DNA of 64,000 bases, taken from Solibacillus sp040274725 (lineage in GTDB: Bacteria > Bacillota > Bacilli > Bacillales_A > Planococcaceae). Positions 35,324 through 44,508 of the stretch are shown in pieces; the first letter of the stretch is position 1; every line of letters starts with the position of its first letter. Where the stretch lies: positions 62,001-126,000 of the forward strand of contig JBEMAQ010000008.1 of NCBI GenBank assembly GCA_040274725.1. The letters run 5' to 3'. The notes below the pieces were generated by a model, which made no database searches, had not been told where the DNA came from, and worked only from the letters and a program-made list of their open reading frames with translations. A program made the translations under genes and the position numbers.

Positions 35324-35365
35324 AGCGAGGGCTTGTCTGAATATCATTTCAGACAAGCCCTCGCT
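35324..35365 (-). terminator. Terminator of the argCJBD operon
   Basis: AGCGAGGGCTTGTCTGA / TCAGACAAGCCCTCGCT perfect 17-bp stem, ending five bases past the argD stop codon. The T-run on the minus strand is weak (CTACTTTTG), but the stem is unusually strong. Confidence 0.8.
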
Positions 35366-35370
35366 CTCTA

Positions 35371-36522
35371 TTAAACCGTCGCCGCCTGCTCTAATAAAAC
35401 AGACTTCAAAATCGCAACCGCTTCATCAATTTCTGCTTCTGATACTGTCAGTGGTGGAAGTAAGCGAATGACTTTCGGACCAGCGCTTACTGTTAGTAAA
35501 CCTGCTGTATCTAACTTCGCCACATACGGCGCCACGTCCTCACCACCAAGTCCAAGACCTAGCATTAAGCCTTTCCCTTGAACTGTATACTGTTCACCTG
35601 GGAATGCCTCGCGTAATTTTTCAACAAAGTACGCTGATTTTTGCTGTACGCTTGCAAGGAATGTATCGTCAAACACATGATTAATAACTGTTTGCGCAAC
35701 CGCCACTGCTAACGGATTCCCCCCAAATGTTGTACCATGTGAACCAGCTGTAAATGTATCGAAAATTTCAGCTGTTCCTAAAATACCACCAATTGGGAAA
35801 CCGCCACCAAGACCTTTTGCCATTGACACGATGTTTGGCTTCAGTGCCGTTTGTTCATACGCAAAGCGCGTACCTGTACGACCAATTCCTGTTTGCACCT
35901 CATCAACAATGAGTAAAATATCCGAGTTGTCGCAAATATCTTGGATTGCTTCAGCGAATTCGTCCGTCACGGAGTTCACGCCGCCCTCACCTTGAATCAC
36001 TTCAAGCATAATCGCCGCAATATCATCGCCTGCTGCTGCCTTTAACGCTTCAACATCATTAAATGGTAATGTAATGAATTCACTCACAAGTGGACCAAAG
36101 CCGTTACGAATCTTATCTTGACCCGTTGCACTCATCGCACCAAATGTACGACCGTGGAAGCTTTGCTCGAACGAGATAATTTTATGCTTGCCCGTATGCT
36201 TACGCGCCATTTTAATTGCTGCTTCGTTTGCCTCTGCACCAGAATTACAGAAAAATGCGTACGATAAATGTAAATCTTTTACAAGTGATGCCGCTAGTTT
36301 TTCTTGGCCAGGGCTACCAAATAAGTTACTAATATGCCATAGCTTTTCGCTTTGTGCCTTTAGTGCGTCTACTAACGCTGGGTGTGCATGCCCTAAAGCG
36401 CATACGGCAATACCGCTTGTAAAATCTAAATAGCGTTTGCCCTCTGTATCAAAAACTTCTGTTCCTTTACCTTCAACAATTGCTGCTCTTCTTACACCGT
36501 AGTTTTGAAATAATGCACTCAT
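35371..36522 (-). CDS. argD: Acetylornithine aminotransferase
   Basis: PLP aminotransferase (class III, 383 aa) converting N-acetylglutamate semialdehyde to N-acetylornithine in arginine synthesis. Seen are FCNSGAEANEAAIKMARKHTG near 92, FHGRTFGAMSATG near 123, DEVQTGIGRTG near 206 (PLP-binding Asp), the Schiff-base lysine in SMAKGLGGGFPIG near 234 and GTTFGGNPLA near 263. Its ATG overlaps the argB stop. It is the last gene of argCJBD and is followed by a strong stem-loop. Confidence 0.95.
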   Translation of the reverse strand: MSALFQNYGVRRAAIVEGKGTEVFDTEGKRYLDFTSGIAVCALGHAHPALVDALKAQSEKLWHISNLFGSPGQEKLAASLVKDLHLSYAFFCNSGAEANEAAIKMARKHTGKHKIISFEQSFHGRTFGAMSATGQDKIRNGFGPLVSEFITLPFNDVEALKAAAGDDIAAIMLEVIQGEGGVNSVTDEFAEAIQDICDNSDILLIVDEVQTGIGRTGTRFAYEQTALKPNIVSMAKGLGGGFPIGGILGTAEIFDTFTAGSHGTTFGGNPLAVAVAQTVINHVFDDTFLASVQQKSAYFVEKLREAFPGEQYTVQGKGLMLGLGLGGEDVAPYVAKLDTAGLLTVSAGPKVIRLLPPLTVSEAEIDEAVAILKSVLLEQAATV

Positions 36523-37256
36523 TTTACTAGCTCCTCACTTAAAATCGTTGTACCACTCAGTGTTTCATTGACGATTTGAACGGAAGGAATGCCTGACTCT
36601 AGACAAGCAAGTGCACCTTGTACCTTTGGAATCATTCCACCGTAAATATGTCCCTCTTCAATCCATTTATCAATATTTGATTTTGTGACATTTTGTTGGT
36701 ACACATCATCAATTCGAATACCCGCTACATCCGTTACAAGAAGTAAACTATCCGCCTGAACCGCGAGTGCAATCTCACTGGCCACCGTATCACCGTTAAT
36801 ATTTAGCGCTTGACCTTCCACTGTTGCGCCAACACATGCAATGACGGGTACAATGTCTGCTGCCATCAATGCGTCCAGTACACCTGTGTTGACCGCTTTC
36901 ACTTCACCAACATAGCCGTATGTCGCGAAATCTAAAAAATCACTTTCAAGCAATGTATTATCAAAGCCATTTAACCCAATGGCCGCAATACCCGCACGCT
37001 GTAACTCATGCACAAGCGCAGGATTCACCTTGCCGATTAACGTCGACTGCACAATATCAATCATTTCTTCAGTCGTCACACGTAAGCCGTTTACAACCTC
37101 AGATGTAATATCTGCTTTCGCAAGCTCGCGATTAATCGCAGGACCACCGCCGTGTGTAATAATTAATTGTACGCCTTCATCCTGCAATGCTTTAAAATTT
37201 TTGAAAAATGCCTCGTTTAAGCCTTCAAGCGTGCTACCGCCTAGCTTGATGACCAT
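36519..37256 (-). CDS. argB: Acetylglutamate kinase
   Basis: Phosphorylates N-acetylglutamate, the second step of this pathway. Amino acid kinase fold with KLGGST at the N terminus, ITHGGGPAINREL near 42 and the second glycine-rich block GGMIPKVQGAL near 213. I start it at the ATG one base after the argJ stop (TAA-A-ATG), a coupled arrangement giving 246 aa; an in-frame ATG inside argJ at 37295 or 37289 is possible, but neither has a good ribosome site. Confidence 0.92.
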   Translation of the reverse strand: MVIKLGGSTLEGLNEAFFKNFKALQDEGVQLIITHGGGPAINRELAKADITSEVVNGLRVTTEEMIDIVQSTLIGKVNPALVHELQRAGIAAIGLNGFDNTLLESDFLDFATYGYVGEVKAVNTGVLDALMAADIVPVIACVGATVEGQALNINGDTVASEIALAVQADSLLLVTDVAGIRIDDVYQQNVTKSNIDKWIEEGHIYGGMIPKVQGALACLESGIPSVQIVNETLSGTTILSEELVK

Positions 37257-37257
37257 T

Positions 37258-38481
37258 TTACGAGCGGTATGATGCGTTGATTTGAACATAGTCATAAGTT
37301 AAATCACACCCCCATGCAAAGCCGTGCCCTTCGCCTACTTCAAGCGACACGTAAATTTTCACTTCAGGCTGCTTTAAAATTTCGATTAACTGTTCTTCAG
37401 AGAATTTAATTGGCTCACCGTTTTCTACCATTGTCGCGCCACCGATTTTAATTGTAATTTTTTCAGGATCTACTGTTGCACCTGAGTAACCAACTGCACA
37501 AATAATACGTCCCCAGTTTGCATCACAGCCAAATACAGCTGTTTTTACAAGTGGTGAGCCGACGATTGTTTTGGCAATTTTACGTGCCTCTTCGTCTGAA
37601 ACAGCGCCATCTACTTCAACCTCAATTAATTTTGTTGCGCCTTCACCATCACGCGCGATTGCTTTTGCTAAGTCTTCCGATACTAGGCGTAGTGCTGTGT
37701 AGAAGTTTTCCCATTCAGGATGTGCTGGTGTTAGCGTGTCGTTACCCGCTAAACCATTTGCCATTACAACAACTGTATCATTTGTTGATGTATCACCATC
37801 TACAGTAATCGAGTTAAACGTGCAATCTGTAATGCTTGATAATGCTTTTTGCAATTCATCTGATTCAATATTCGCATCTGTTGCGATAAAGCCAAGCATT
37901 GTTGCCATATTCGGTTCAATCATACCTGAACCTTTTGCAGTTCCTGAAATGATCACTTCCTTACCATCAATCGTTACAGCATATGTCGTGTTTTTCATCA
38001 CCGTATCCGTCGTTAAAATCGATTGTGCAAAATCAATGCCACTCTCTAATTTCGCATCTGGCTTTAACATAGTCATCCCTTTTTGGATTGGCTCCATGTT
38101 CATAATTTCACCAATAACACCCGTAGAGGCTACACCTATGTGGCCTTGTTCTAAACCAAACTGCTCTGCAGCTAGCTTTTGCATTTCATACGCATCTGCT
38201 AAGCCTTGTTTCCCAGTACATGCATTCGCATTACCCGAATTAACAATCATCGCCTGCATTTTTTTGGCGTTATATACAACTTCTTTTGTTACTTTAATTG
38301 GCGCTGCCTGCACCGCATTTGTCGTAAATACACCTGCAACGCTTGCTGGTACCTCACTAAGTAAAATTGCTAAATCCTTCTTTTTATGTTTAATACCGCA
38401 GTGTATGCCCGCTGCTGTAAAGCCCTTTGGTGATACGATATTTTTGCTTGAAAGCTTCTTGATTTCAACTGTAGTTGCCAT
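37258..38481 (-). CDS. argJ: Bifunctional ornithine acetyltransferase / N-acetylglutamate synthase
   Basis: ArgJ recycles the acetyl group from N-acetylornithine to glutamate and can also use acetyl-CoA. The 407 aa precursor self-cleaves into two chains before the conserved threonine in KGSGMIEPNMATMLGF (near residues 183-198), where the nucleophile becomes the new N terminus. The C-terminal half has VFGCDANWGRIICAVGYSG near 317. It lies between argC and argB, the usual order. Confidence 0.95.
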   Translation of the reverse strand: MATTVEIKKLSSKNIVSPKGFTAAGIHCGIKHKKKDLAILLSEVPASVAGVFTTNAVQAAPIKVTKEVVYNAKKMQAMIVNSGNANACTGKQGLADAYEMQKLAAEQFGLEQGHIGVASTGVIGEIMNMEPIQKGMTMLKPDAKLESGIDFAQSILTTDTVMKNTTYAVTIDGKEVIISGTAKGSGMIEPNMATMLGFIATDANIESDELQKALSSITDCTFNSITVDGDTSTNDTVVVMANGLAGNDTLTPAHPEWENFYTALRLVSEDLAKAIARDGEGATKLIEVEVDGAVSDEEARKIAKTIVGSPLVKTAVFGCDANWGRIICAVGYSGATVDPEKITIKIGGATMVENGEPIKFSEEQLIEILKQPEVKIYVSLEVGEGHGFAWGCDLTYDYVQINASYRS

Positions 38482-38496
38482 TTTATTAATCCCCTT

Positions 38497-39531
38497 TTAA
38501 ATGAAGTATGGTACGACTTGTAAGCCTGTCGTCTGCGGTAAGTTAAACTGTACATTCATATTTTGAATCGCCTGTCCTGCTGCACCTTTGACTAAATTGT
38601 CAATGACACCAACAATCGTCGCACGGTTTGTTCGCGGATCGAGCTTCACTGTAATATCGCAATAGTTCGAGCCCTTTACGCGGTTTGTGCCAACAGCATT
38701 TGCATCGTCAATGACACGGACAAACGAATTATGTTTATATGTTTCTTTTAAGCAGTTTATGAGTTGGGCTTGCGTCACACCTTCTGTTACTTGTGCATAA
38801 GACGTTGCCAAAATACCGCGCGTCATCGGCACTAAATGCGTGTTAAACGAAATTTTCGTCTCCACACCGGCAAACATTGAAATAGCCTGCTCAATTTCTG
38901 GAATGTGCTGATGCTCATTTATTTTATAAATCGAGAACGATTCATTCGCCTCACTATAATGCGTCGTTTGTGACGGTTTATTACCCGCACCTGAGAAACC
39001 GCTTTTTGCGTCAATTACTAGGAAGCTTGGGTCGATTAATTTTTCCTTTAATAATGGAAGAAGTGAAAGCAACACCGCTGTCGGATAGCAGCCTGGATTC
39101 GCGATTAACGGCGCATTCGCAATGTTTTTCTCGTTCCACTCTGTTAAACCATACACACTTGCCGCCACTGCATCAGCTGGTGCTGGTGTCTTTTTGTACC
39201 ACTGCTCATAGCTCGCTAAATCCTTTAACCGGAAATCACCTGATAAATCAATCAACTTTGGCCCTGTACCAAGTAGTGGCGGGAACAAACTGCTCGAAAC
39301 TCCAGACGGTGTACTCGCAAACACCACATCAAATTTTGCTAATGCCTCATAATCAATCTTTTGTAGCGGCTGGTCATACATGCCTGCTAAATACGGAAAC
39401 TTATCCGAGAAAATTGTTCCCTCCTCTGATGAAGTAAACAATTCAATCTTCTCCACTTCCTTATGATTATGTAAAAAACGAATTAACTCTAAGCCACCGT
39501 AGCCAGTAGCACCAATAATACCAACTTTCAT
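38497..39531 (-). CDS. argC: N-acetyl-gamma-glutamyl-phosphate reductase
   Basis: NADPH-dependent reductase, 344 aa, third step of arginine synthesis. N-terminal nucleotide-binding motif GIIGATGYGGLELIRFL, active-site cysteine in ANPGCYPTAVLLSL near residue 148, then DAKSGFSGAGNKP near 174 and a C-terminal dimerisation part with HLVPMTRGI near 231. First gene of argCJBD. A strong promoter precedes it, with an ARG-box-like A/T-rich sequence downstream of the -10. Confidence 0.95.
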   Translation of the reverse strand: MKVGIIGATGYGGLELIRFLHNHKEVEKIELFTSSEEGTIFSDKFPYLAGMYDQPLQKIDYEALAKFDVVFASTPSGVSSSLFPPLLGTGPKLIDLSGDFRLKDLASYEQWYKKTPAPADAVAASVYGLTEWNEKNIANAPLIANPGCYPTAVLLSLLPLLKEKLIDPSFLVIDAKSGFSGAGNKPSQTTHYSEANESFSIYKINEHQHIPEIEQAISMFAGVETKISFNTHLVPMTRGILATSYAQVTEGVTQAQLINCLKETYKHNSFVRVIDDANAVGTNRVKGSNYCDITVKLDPRTNRATIVGVIDNLVKGAAGQAIQNMNVQFNLPQTTGLQVVPYFI

Positions 39532-39554
39532 TTATGTCACCCCGAATTATTATA

Positions 39555-39572
39555 ATGAACTGAATAATTTAT
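39555..39572. promoter_or_regulatory. Possible ARG box in the argC leader
   Basis: ATGAACTGAATAATTTAT resembles the A/T-rich TGAATAAA-type half sites bound by ArgR/AhrC. It lies between the -10 box and the argC start, so binding would repress. AT-richness makes chance matches common. Confidence 0.35.
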
Positions 39573-39598
39573 GTTTTCGTACTTTTAAGATAAAAATA

Positions 39599-39627
39599 AG
39601 TATAGTTGTGTATATTTATTTAGTCAA
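39599..39627 (-). promoter_or_regulatory. SigA promoter of argCJBD
   Basis: TTGACT, 17-base spacer, TATACT on the minus strand, about 70 bases upstream of argC. Confidence 0.82.
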
Positions 39628-39726
39628 CTGTATTTTTATATAAAAATAAAACATTCTGATATTTATTTTTATTCAATGAAGAAATTCAAGAGCATCCGTA
39701 AGTTATTTCACTCAAAAAACAAAAAT

Positions 39727-39758
39727 AGCAACGCCCTAATATTCATTAAGGCGTCGCT
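39727..39758 (-). terminator. Terminator after acsA
   Basis: AGCAACGCCCTAAT / ATTAAGGCGTCGCT stem with two wobble or mismatched positions; the minus-strand tail is TATTTTTGTTTTTT. Confidence 0.82.
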
Positions 39759-39761
39759 TTT

Positions 39762-41489
39762 TTAGTCTTCCATTGTCGATAAGTCACCTGTTGGTAGCTT
39801 TAGCTCCCAAGCTTTTAGCACGCGGCGCATAATTTTACCGCTTCTTGTTTTCGGTAATTTATCTTTGAATTCAATCTCGCGTGGTGCTGCGTGTGCAGAT
39901 AAGCCTGTTTTCACGAACTCACGAATTTCCGCCTCTAGTGCATCACTCGGCTCGACACCTTCACGTAACGAAACGAATGCTTTAATAATTTCACCACGGA
40001 TTGGGTCTGGCTTACCGATTACCCCTGCCTCGATTACATCTGGGTGCTCCAGTAATTTACTTTCTACTTCAAATGGACCTACACGTTCACCTGCTGTCAT
40101 GATGACGTCATCCACACGTCCTTGGAACCAGAAGTAGCCGTCCTCATCCATATAGGCCGAGTCACCTGATACATACCACTCACCTTTTAAGAAGTAGGAT
40201 TCGTAGCGCTGCGGATTGCCCCAAATTTGGCGCATCATCGCCGGCCAGCCGCGCTTCACTGCTAAGTTCCCCATTGTAAATGGTGGTACTTCATTGCCCT
40301 CATCATCCACAATTGTCGCATGAATGCCTGGCACTGGTTTACCCATTGAGCCTGGCTTAATGTCCATACTTGGGTAGTTACAAATCATATGACCACCCGT
40401 TTCTGTCATCCACCACGTATCGTGAATGCGGTGATTTAGTAACTCCGCGCCCCATTTAATTACTTCAGGGTTTAGCGGCTCCCCTACAGACAACACATGA
40501 CGCAGTGATGACAGGTCAAATTGCTCTAACGAATTTGGCCCCGCCCCCATTAACATACGGAATGCTGTTGGCGCGCTATACCATACCGTCACGCCGTATT
40601 CCTCGATGGCACCGTACCAAGCTTGCGGGCTGAAACGCCCACCAATAATAACGTTTGTCACCCCGTTTAACCACGGTCCAAAAATTCCGTAAGCCGTGCC
40701 CGTTACCCAGCCTGGGTCTGCTGTACACCAATAAATATCATTTTCCTTTAAATCAAGTACCCACTGTGCTGTTTGGTACTGCTGCACCATCGCATAATGT
40801 ACGTGTAAAACACCTTTCGGGGCACCTGTTGAGCCTGATGTATAATGTAAAATCGAACCGTCCTCTTTATCCACCCACTCGATATCAAATTCAGCCGATG
40901 CTTCTTTTAAACGTTTATTAAAATCTTTAATTTGCGCTGTTTCTTCAATAGCTTCCCCTACTAATAAAACCGTTTTTAGCTGTGGTAATTTATCAAGTGG
41001 TATACGATTTAGCAATGCTGGTGTTGTTACGATTGCCGTTGCACCACTATCAGCTAAACGGTCGTACACCGCGCCTTCCATAAATGCCTCAAATAACGGT
41101 CCTACAATCACACCCATTTTCAGTGCGCCAAGTAGTGAGAAGTAAAGCTCTGGTGAACGCGGCATGAAAATAAACAGACGATCGCCCTTTTCCATCCCTG
41201 TCGTTTCCTTCAATACATTTGCTGCCTTGTTCGTGTAGCGCTTCATATCATGAAATGAATATGCCTCTTTACGCACACCATCATTGTAATAAAGTGCTAC
41301 TTTATTTTTGCGTGGTGTGTCGACATGACGGTCAATTGCTTCATACGCAATATTGACCTTCCCTGTTTCGTACCAAGAAAACGCTTTTTCTGTTTCCTCC
41401 CAATTGTGTGCTGCCGCTGTTTCCTCATAACTAATTAAGTTATGCTCCCCTGAAATCGCTGCTAACTTTTCTAGTGTTTTCATCCCCAT
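39762..41489 (-). CDS. acsA: Acetyl-CoA synthetase AcsA
   Basis: AMP-forming acetate:CoA ligase, about 575 aa, almost colinear with B. subtilis AcsA, even to the C-terminal GDLSTMED. ATP-binding YTSGSTGAPKGVLHVH near 220, TADPGWVTGTAYGIFGPW near 260, HDTWWMTETGGHMICNYP near 370 and the catalytic, regulated lysine in PKTRSGKIMRRVLKAWEL near 548 are present. The start at 41489 follows AAGGGG; ATG two codons later is the alternative. It is divergent from acuABC, whose products acetylate and deacetylate the catalytic lysine. ccpA is nearby. Confidence 0.96.
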   Translation of the reverse strand: MGMKTLEKLAAISGEHNLISYEETAAAHNWEETEKAFSWYETGKVNIAYEAIDRHVDTPRKNKVALYYNDGVRKEAYSFHDMKRYTNKAANVLKETTGMEKGDRLFIFMPRSPELYFSLLGALKMGVIVGPLFEAFMEGAVYDRLADSGATAIVTTPALLNRIPLDKLPQLKTVLLVGEAIEETAQIKDFNKRLKEASAEFDIEWVDKEDGSILHYTSGSTGAPKGVLHVHYAMVQQYQTAQWVLDLKENDIYWCTADPGWVTGTAYGIFGPWLNGVTNVIIGGRFSPQAWYGAIEEYGVTVWYSAPTAFRMLMGAGPNSLEQFDLSSLRHVLSVGEPLNPEVIKWGAELLNHRIHDTWWMTETGGHMICNYPSMDIKPGSMGKPVPGIHATIVDDEGNEVPPFTMGNLAVKRGWPAMMRQIWGNPQRYESYFLKGEWYVSGDSAYMDEDGYFWFQGRVDDVIMTAGERVGPFEVESKLLEHPDVIEAGVIGKPDPIRGEIIKAFVSLREGVEPSDALEAEIREFVKTGLSAHAAPREIEFKDKLPKTRSGKIMRRVLKAWELKLPTGDLSTMED

Positions 41490-41725
41490 GAACACTACCC
41501 CTTTCATTCAATTGTGCCTCTTAAATGAGACAGTAACTTCTTGACTACTAACCCCTTTGAGTATCAACCCCAACTGTACTTACATAACGAAGACAGCTTC
41601 ACCAAATGAAGTTAACACATAAGTATATTCTACAATATCCCAAACTCATTTAGCAAAATATTTTTAATTTTTTAACAATTTAGTTATTTTTGGTAAATTT
41701 AAGCGGATTTTTGCATAAAATCTTG

Positions 41726-41731
41726 TATAAT
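41726..41731 (+). promoter_or_regulatory. Likely -10 box of acuABC
   Basis: TATAAT 29 bases upstream of the acuA start, without a good -35. An imperfect cre-like sequence around AAGCGGATT lies just upstream (41700-41712), too degenerate to claim. Confidence 0.4.
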
Positions 41732-41759
41732 AGATATATAAAATTCAGGTGGTGTAAAA

Positions 41760-42392
41760 ATGGAACATACGAAAACATTTTATAGTGTTGAAAAGGAAAC
41801 AAAACATGGTACTGTTTTTGTAGAAGGTCCGGTTTCCTCTGAGCAATTAGCAAGTTACACCTTGCATGAGGATTTAAAGGCTTTTCGCCCTGCTCCCCAG
41901 CAACATGCTGCACTCGTTGACATCGCGAAGTTAGAAGAGGGACGAATTATTATTATTCGCCAAGACACAATGGTTGTTGGCTATGTCACCTATCTTTATC
42001 CAGACCCGCTTGAGCGCTGGGCTGAGGACCGTATCGAAAACATGATTGAGCTCGGTGCAATCGAGGTCATTCCTGCATTCCGCGGAACAGGGGCCGGAAA
42101 AGCGATGCTTGCAGTGACTTTTATGGATGATGAGATGGAGGATTATTTAATCATTACAACCGAATATTATTGGCACTGGGATTTAAAGGGGACAGGGCTT
42201 AGTGTTTGGGATTACCGCAAAATGATGGAGCGTATGATGAGCTCTGCTGGGTTTGAATATTATGCAACAGATGACCCAGAAATTACGTCACATCCTGCAA
42301 ACTGCTTAATGGCACGCAAAGGGGCGCGTGTCGAGCAAGATACAATGGAACGGTTTGACCTTTTGCGCTTCAAAAATCGCTTCATGTACTAA
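41760..42392 (+). CDS. acuA: AcuA protein acetyltransferase acting on AcsA
   Basis: GNAT-family acetyltransferase of 210 aa. In B. subtilis AcuA acetylates the active-site lysine of AcsA and shuts it off. The acetyl-CoA binding region is GAIEVIPAFRGTGAGKAMLAVTF at about residues 99-121 in two conserved parts (VIPAFRG and GAGKAM). AGGTGGTG precedes the ATG. First gene of acuABC and divergent from its target gene acsA. Confidence 0.94.
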   Translation: MEHTKTFYSVEKETKHGTVFVEGPVSSEQLASYTLHEDLKAFRPAPQQHAALVDIAKLEEGRIIIIRQDTMVVGYVTYLYPDPLERWAEDRIENMIELGAIEVIPAFRGTGAGKAMLAVTFMDDEMEDYLIITTEYYWHWDLKGTGLSVWDYRKMMERMMSSAGFEYYATDDPEITSHPANCLMARKGARVEQDTMERFDLLRFKNRFMY

Positions 42393-42418
42393 ATCTAAAC
42401 ACAAAGGGGATTTGTTCA

Positions 42419-43066
42419 ATGATTGTCGAGGAAATTATGAATACGCAGGTGTACACATTAAAGCCAGCTAATACGGTACGCGATGCCGTACGCCTTATGC
42501 GTGAAGAAAAAATACGGCACGTACCCATCGTTGATGAAAAACGTGCGGTTGTCGGTATTATTACCGAGCATGACATTAAAAATGCACTCCCTTCCTGCTT
42601 ACGCGAGGAGCCTAATTCAACCATTTATGATGCGGCAATCGAAAATATTATGGTGAAAAATCCACTCGTTGGGCATCCACTTGATTTTGTTGAGGAAGTG
42701 GCTTTGACATTTTACGAGGCAAAGATTAGTTGTCTACCAATCGTATCAGGTGGTGAGCTTGTCGGTATTGTGACAACAACCGATTTACTGTATACATATA
42801 TCGAGCTAACTGGCGCGCATAAACCTGGCTCCAAAATCGATATTCGTGTAACCGATCGTCCTGGTATTTTAAGTGATGTGACTCAGATATTTGCTGATCA
42901 TAAAGCCAATGTACTCAGTGTGTTAGTTTACCCAGATGGTGAGAATGAAAATTCACGTATTTTAAGCATTCGTTTACAGGTCATTAACCCACTTACGATT
43001 ATTAGAGATTTGCGCGAGCAAGGCTTTGATGTGCTTTGGCCAAATCTTCCTGGCATTACGGTATGA
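42419..43066 (+). CDS. acuB: AcuB, CBS-ACT domain protein
   Basis: A 215 aa protein with two CBS motifs (about 1-60 and 75-130; HVPIVDEKRAVVGIITEHDI and CLPIVSGGELVGIVTTTDLL) and a C-terminal ACT domain (about 137-210; IDIRVTDRPGILSDVTQIF). In acetate/acetoin utilisation clusters it is always next to acuA and acuC but its role is not settled; ligand sensing is inferred from CBS (adenylates) and ACT (amino acids). Its stop overlaps the acuC start. Confidence 0.93.
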   Translation: MIVEEIMNTQVYTLKPANTVRDAVRLMREEKIRHVPIVDEKRAVVGIITEHDIKNALPSCLREEPNSTIYDAAIENIMVKNPLVGHPLDFVEEVALTFYEAKISCLPIVSGGELVGIVTTTDLLYTYIELTGAHKPGSKIDIRVTDRPGILSDVTQIFADHKANVLSVLVYPDGENENSRILSIRLQVINPLTIIRDLREQGFDVLWPNLPGITV

Positions 43067-44220
43067 AAAAAGCCGTTTTCGTTTATTCGCCGGACCAATT
43101 ACAATACAAATTTTCAGATACTCACCCATTCAATCATAAACGACTAACACTCACAATGGATTTACTTAAACAAATCAACGGCCTACAAGCTGATGATATT
43201 ATCCCTGCACGTATGGCGACAGACGAAGAAATTGCATTAGCACATGATCCGCAATACATTGAAATCGTCAAACGCGCAGGGCATGGCGAATTAACGCCGC
43301 AGCAAGGCGAACCCTACGGCATTGGGACAGAGGATACACCAATGTTCCCAAATATGCACGAGGCAAGCGCATTACTCGTTGGCGGTACACTCCAGGCGGT
43401 GGACTACGTCATGCAAGGAAAAGCACAGCATGCACTCAATCTTGGTGGTGGCCTACATCACGGCTTCCGCGGGCGTGCTTCTGGCTTTTGTATTTATAAT
43501 GACAGCAGTGTTGCCATTAAATACATTCAAGAAAAATACGGGATGCGTGTGTTGTACGTCGATACAGATGCGCATCACGGGGACGGTGTGCAATGGTCGT
43601 TTTATGATGACCCGAACGTGTGCACTTTGTCGATTCACGAAACAGGGCGCTACTTGTTCCCAGGGACAGGCAATATTACCGAGCGTGGTAACGGGGAAGG
43701 CTACGGCACGTCGTTTAATTTCCCGATTGATGCCTTTACAGAGGACGAAAGCTTCCTTGAAATATACGAGAAATCAATGCGGGAAGTATTCGAGTTTTTC
43801 AAGCCCGATGTTGTGCTGACACAGAACGGTGCGGATGCTCATTATTTTGACCCGCTAACGCATTTATACGGCACGATGAACATTTATAAAGAAATCCCAA
43901 AACTCGCACATAAGCTCGCACATGAATATTGCGAAGGTCGCTGGATTGCCGTTGGTGGGGGTGGCTATGATATTTGGCGTGTCGTACCGCGCGCTTGGTC
44001 GATGATTTGGCTTGAAATGACCGATCAAACATTGCCAACAGGTCCCCTGCCACAAGCCTGGCTTGACCGCTGGCAACCAGAAGCACCAGTGCCATTTATT
44101 CCAACCTGGGATGACCCAAATCCGCTTTATGAGACCATTCCACGAAAACAAGAAATACACGAAAAAAATGCACAAATGCTTGAAAAAGCTTTACATATCG
44201 TGCGTAGCGAACGTAGATAA
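43063..44220 (+). CDS. acuC: AcuC protein deacetylase (class I/II HDAC fold)
   Basis: A 385 aa zinc deacetylase that reverses AcuA acetylation of AcsA. The histone-deacetylase signature is intact: LGGGLHHGFRGRASGFCIYND near 128-148 (two catalytic His), zinc-binding DTDAHHGDGVQWSFYDD near 167-183, QNGADAHYFDPL near 248-259 and GGGGYD near 293. The ATG overlaps the acuB stop (ATGA), so I do not use an earlier in-frame ATG. It closes the acuABC operon. Confidence 0.95.
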   Translation: MKKAVFVYSPDQLQYKFSDTHPFNHKRLTLTMDLLKQINGLQADDIIPARMATDEEIALAHDPQYIEIVKRAGHGELTPQQGEPYGIGTEDTPMFPNMHEASALLVGGTLQAVDYVMQGKAQHALNLGGGLHHGFRGRASGFCIYNDSSVAIKYIQEKYGMRVLYVDTDAHHGDGVQWSFYDDPNVCTLSIHETGRYLFPGTGNITERGNGEGYGTSFNFPIDAFTEDESFLEIYEKSMREVFEFFKPDVVLTQNGADAHYFDPLTHLYGTMNIYKEIPKLAHKLAHEYCEGRWIAVGGGGYDIWRVVPRAWSMIWLEMTDQTLPTGPLPQAWLDRWQPEAPVPFIPTWDDPNPLYETIPRKQEIHEKNAQMLEKALHIVRSERR

Positions 44221-44223
44221 TGA

Positions 44224-44463
44224 ACAAAAGCGCTAAAGCGCCTGCTTAGCCCCGAGTGGACATAAACGCCACATCCATGTGGCATGTCCCCAATGACTCA
44301 CATCGTGTGAGCCCCAAGCGTTGGAAAGCCCGAAGTGAAAGTGCGCTCTTCAACTTTCACCCGAGGGATCGAAACGACTCGATGGGCTGGCGCTTTAGCC
44401 TAGACGTAAAGTAAACTCTACCTTAACTTATCTATGATGCGAGAATCTATAATTTCCTTAATA
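44224..44463. repeat. Dispersed structured repeat, copy 2 with 60-base hairpin insert
   Basis: Same element as 8635-8814: outer arms GCTAAAGCGCC / GGCGCTTTAGC, inner GTGAAAGT / ACTTTCAC hairpin and GACGTAAAG tail. After CCCGA, where copy 1 has one base, 60 bases (44256-44315) are inserted. The insert folds into two extra hairpins: GGACAT-GCCACAT / ATGTGGC-ATGTCC and CTCACA-TCG-TGTGAG. The DnaA-box-like 9-mer of copy 1 reads TTATCTATG here. It is non-coding and lies between acuC and its terminator. Confidence 0.88.
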
Positions 44464-44465
44464 GT

Positions 44466-44508
44466 AAAAAGGACATCCCTCATCCAGCTTGTGGGGATGT
44501 CCTTTTTT
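44466..44508 (+). terminator. Terminator downstream of acuC and repeat copy 2
   Basis: AAAAAGGACATCCC / GGGATGTCCTTTTT stem with T-run. It lies 245 bases after the acuC stop, beyond the repeat element, so the repeat is transcribed with acuABC. Confidence 0.88.

Noticed and set aside
37736..38500. 254-codon open frame on the plus strand opposite argJ
   Set aside because: Antisense shadow of argJ with no ribosome site and no recognisable domain; argJ on the other strand has full family motifs.
41695..41715. cre-like sequence upstream of acuA
   Set aside because: Two or more consensus positions fail; too weak compared with the site at 58358-58371.
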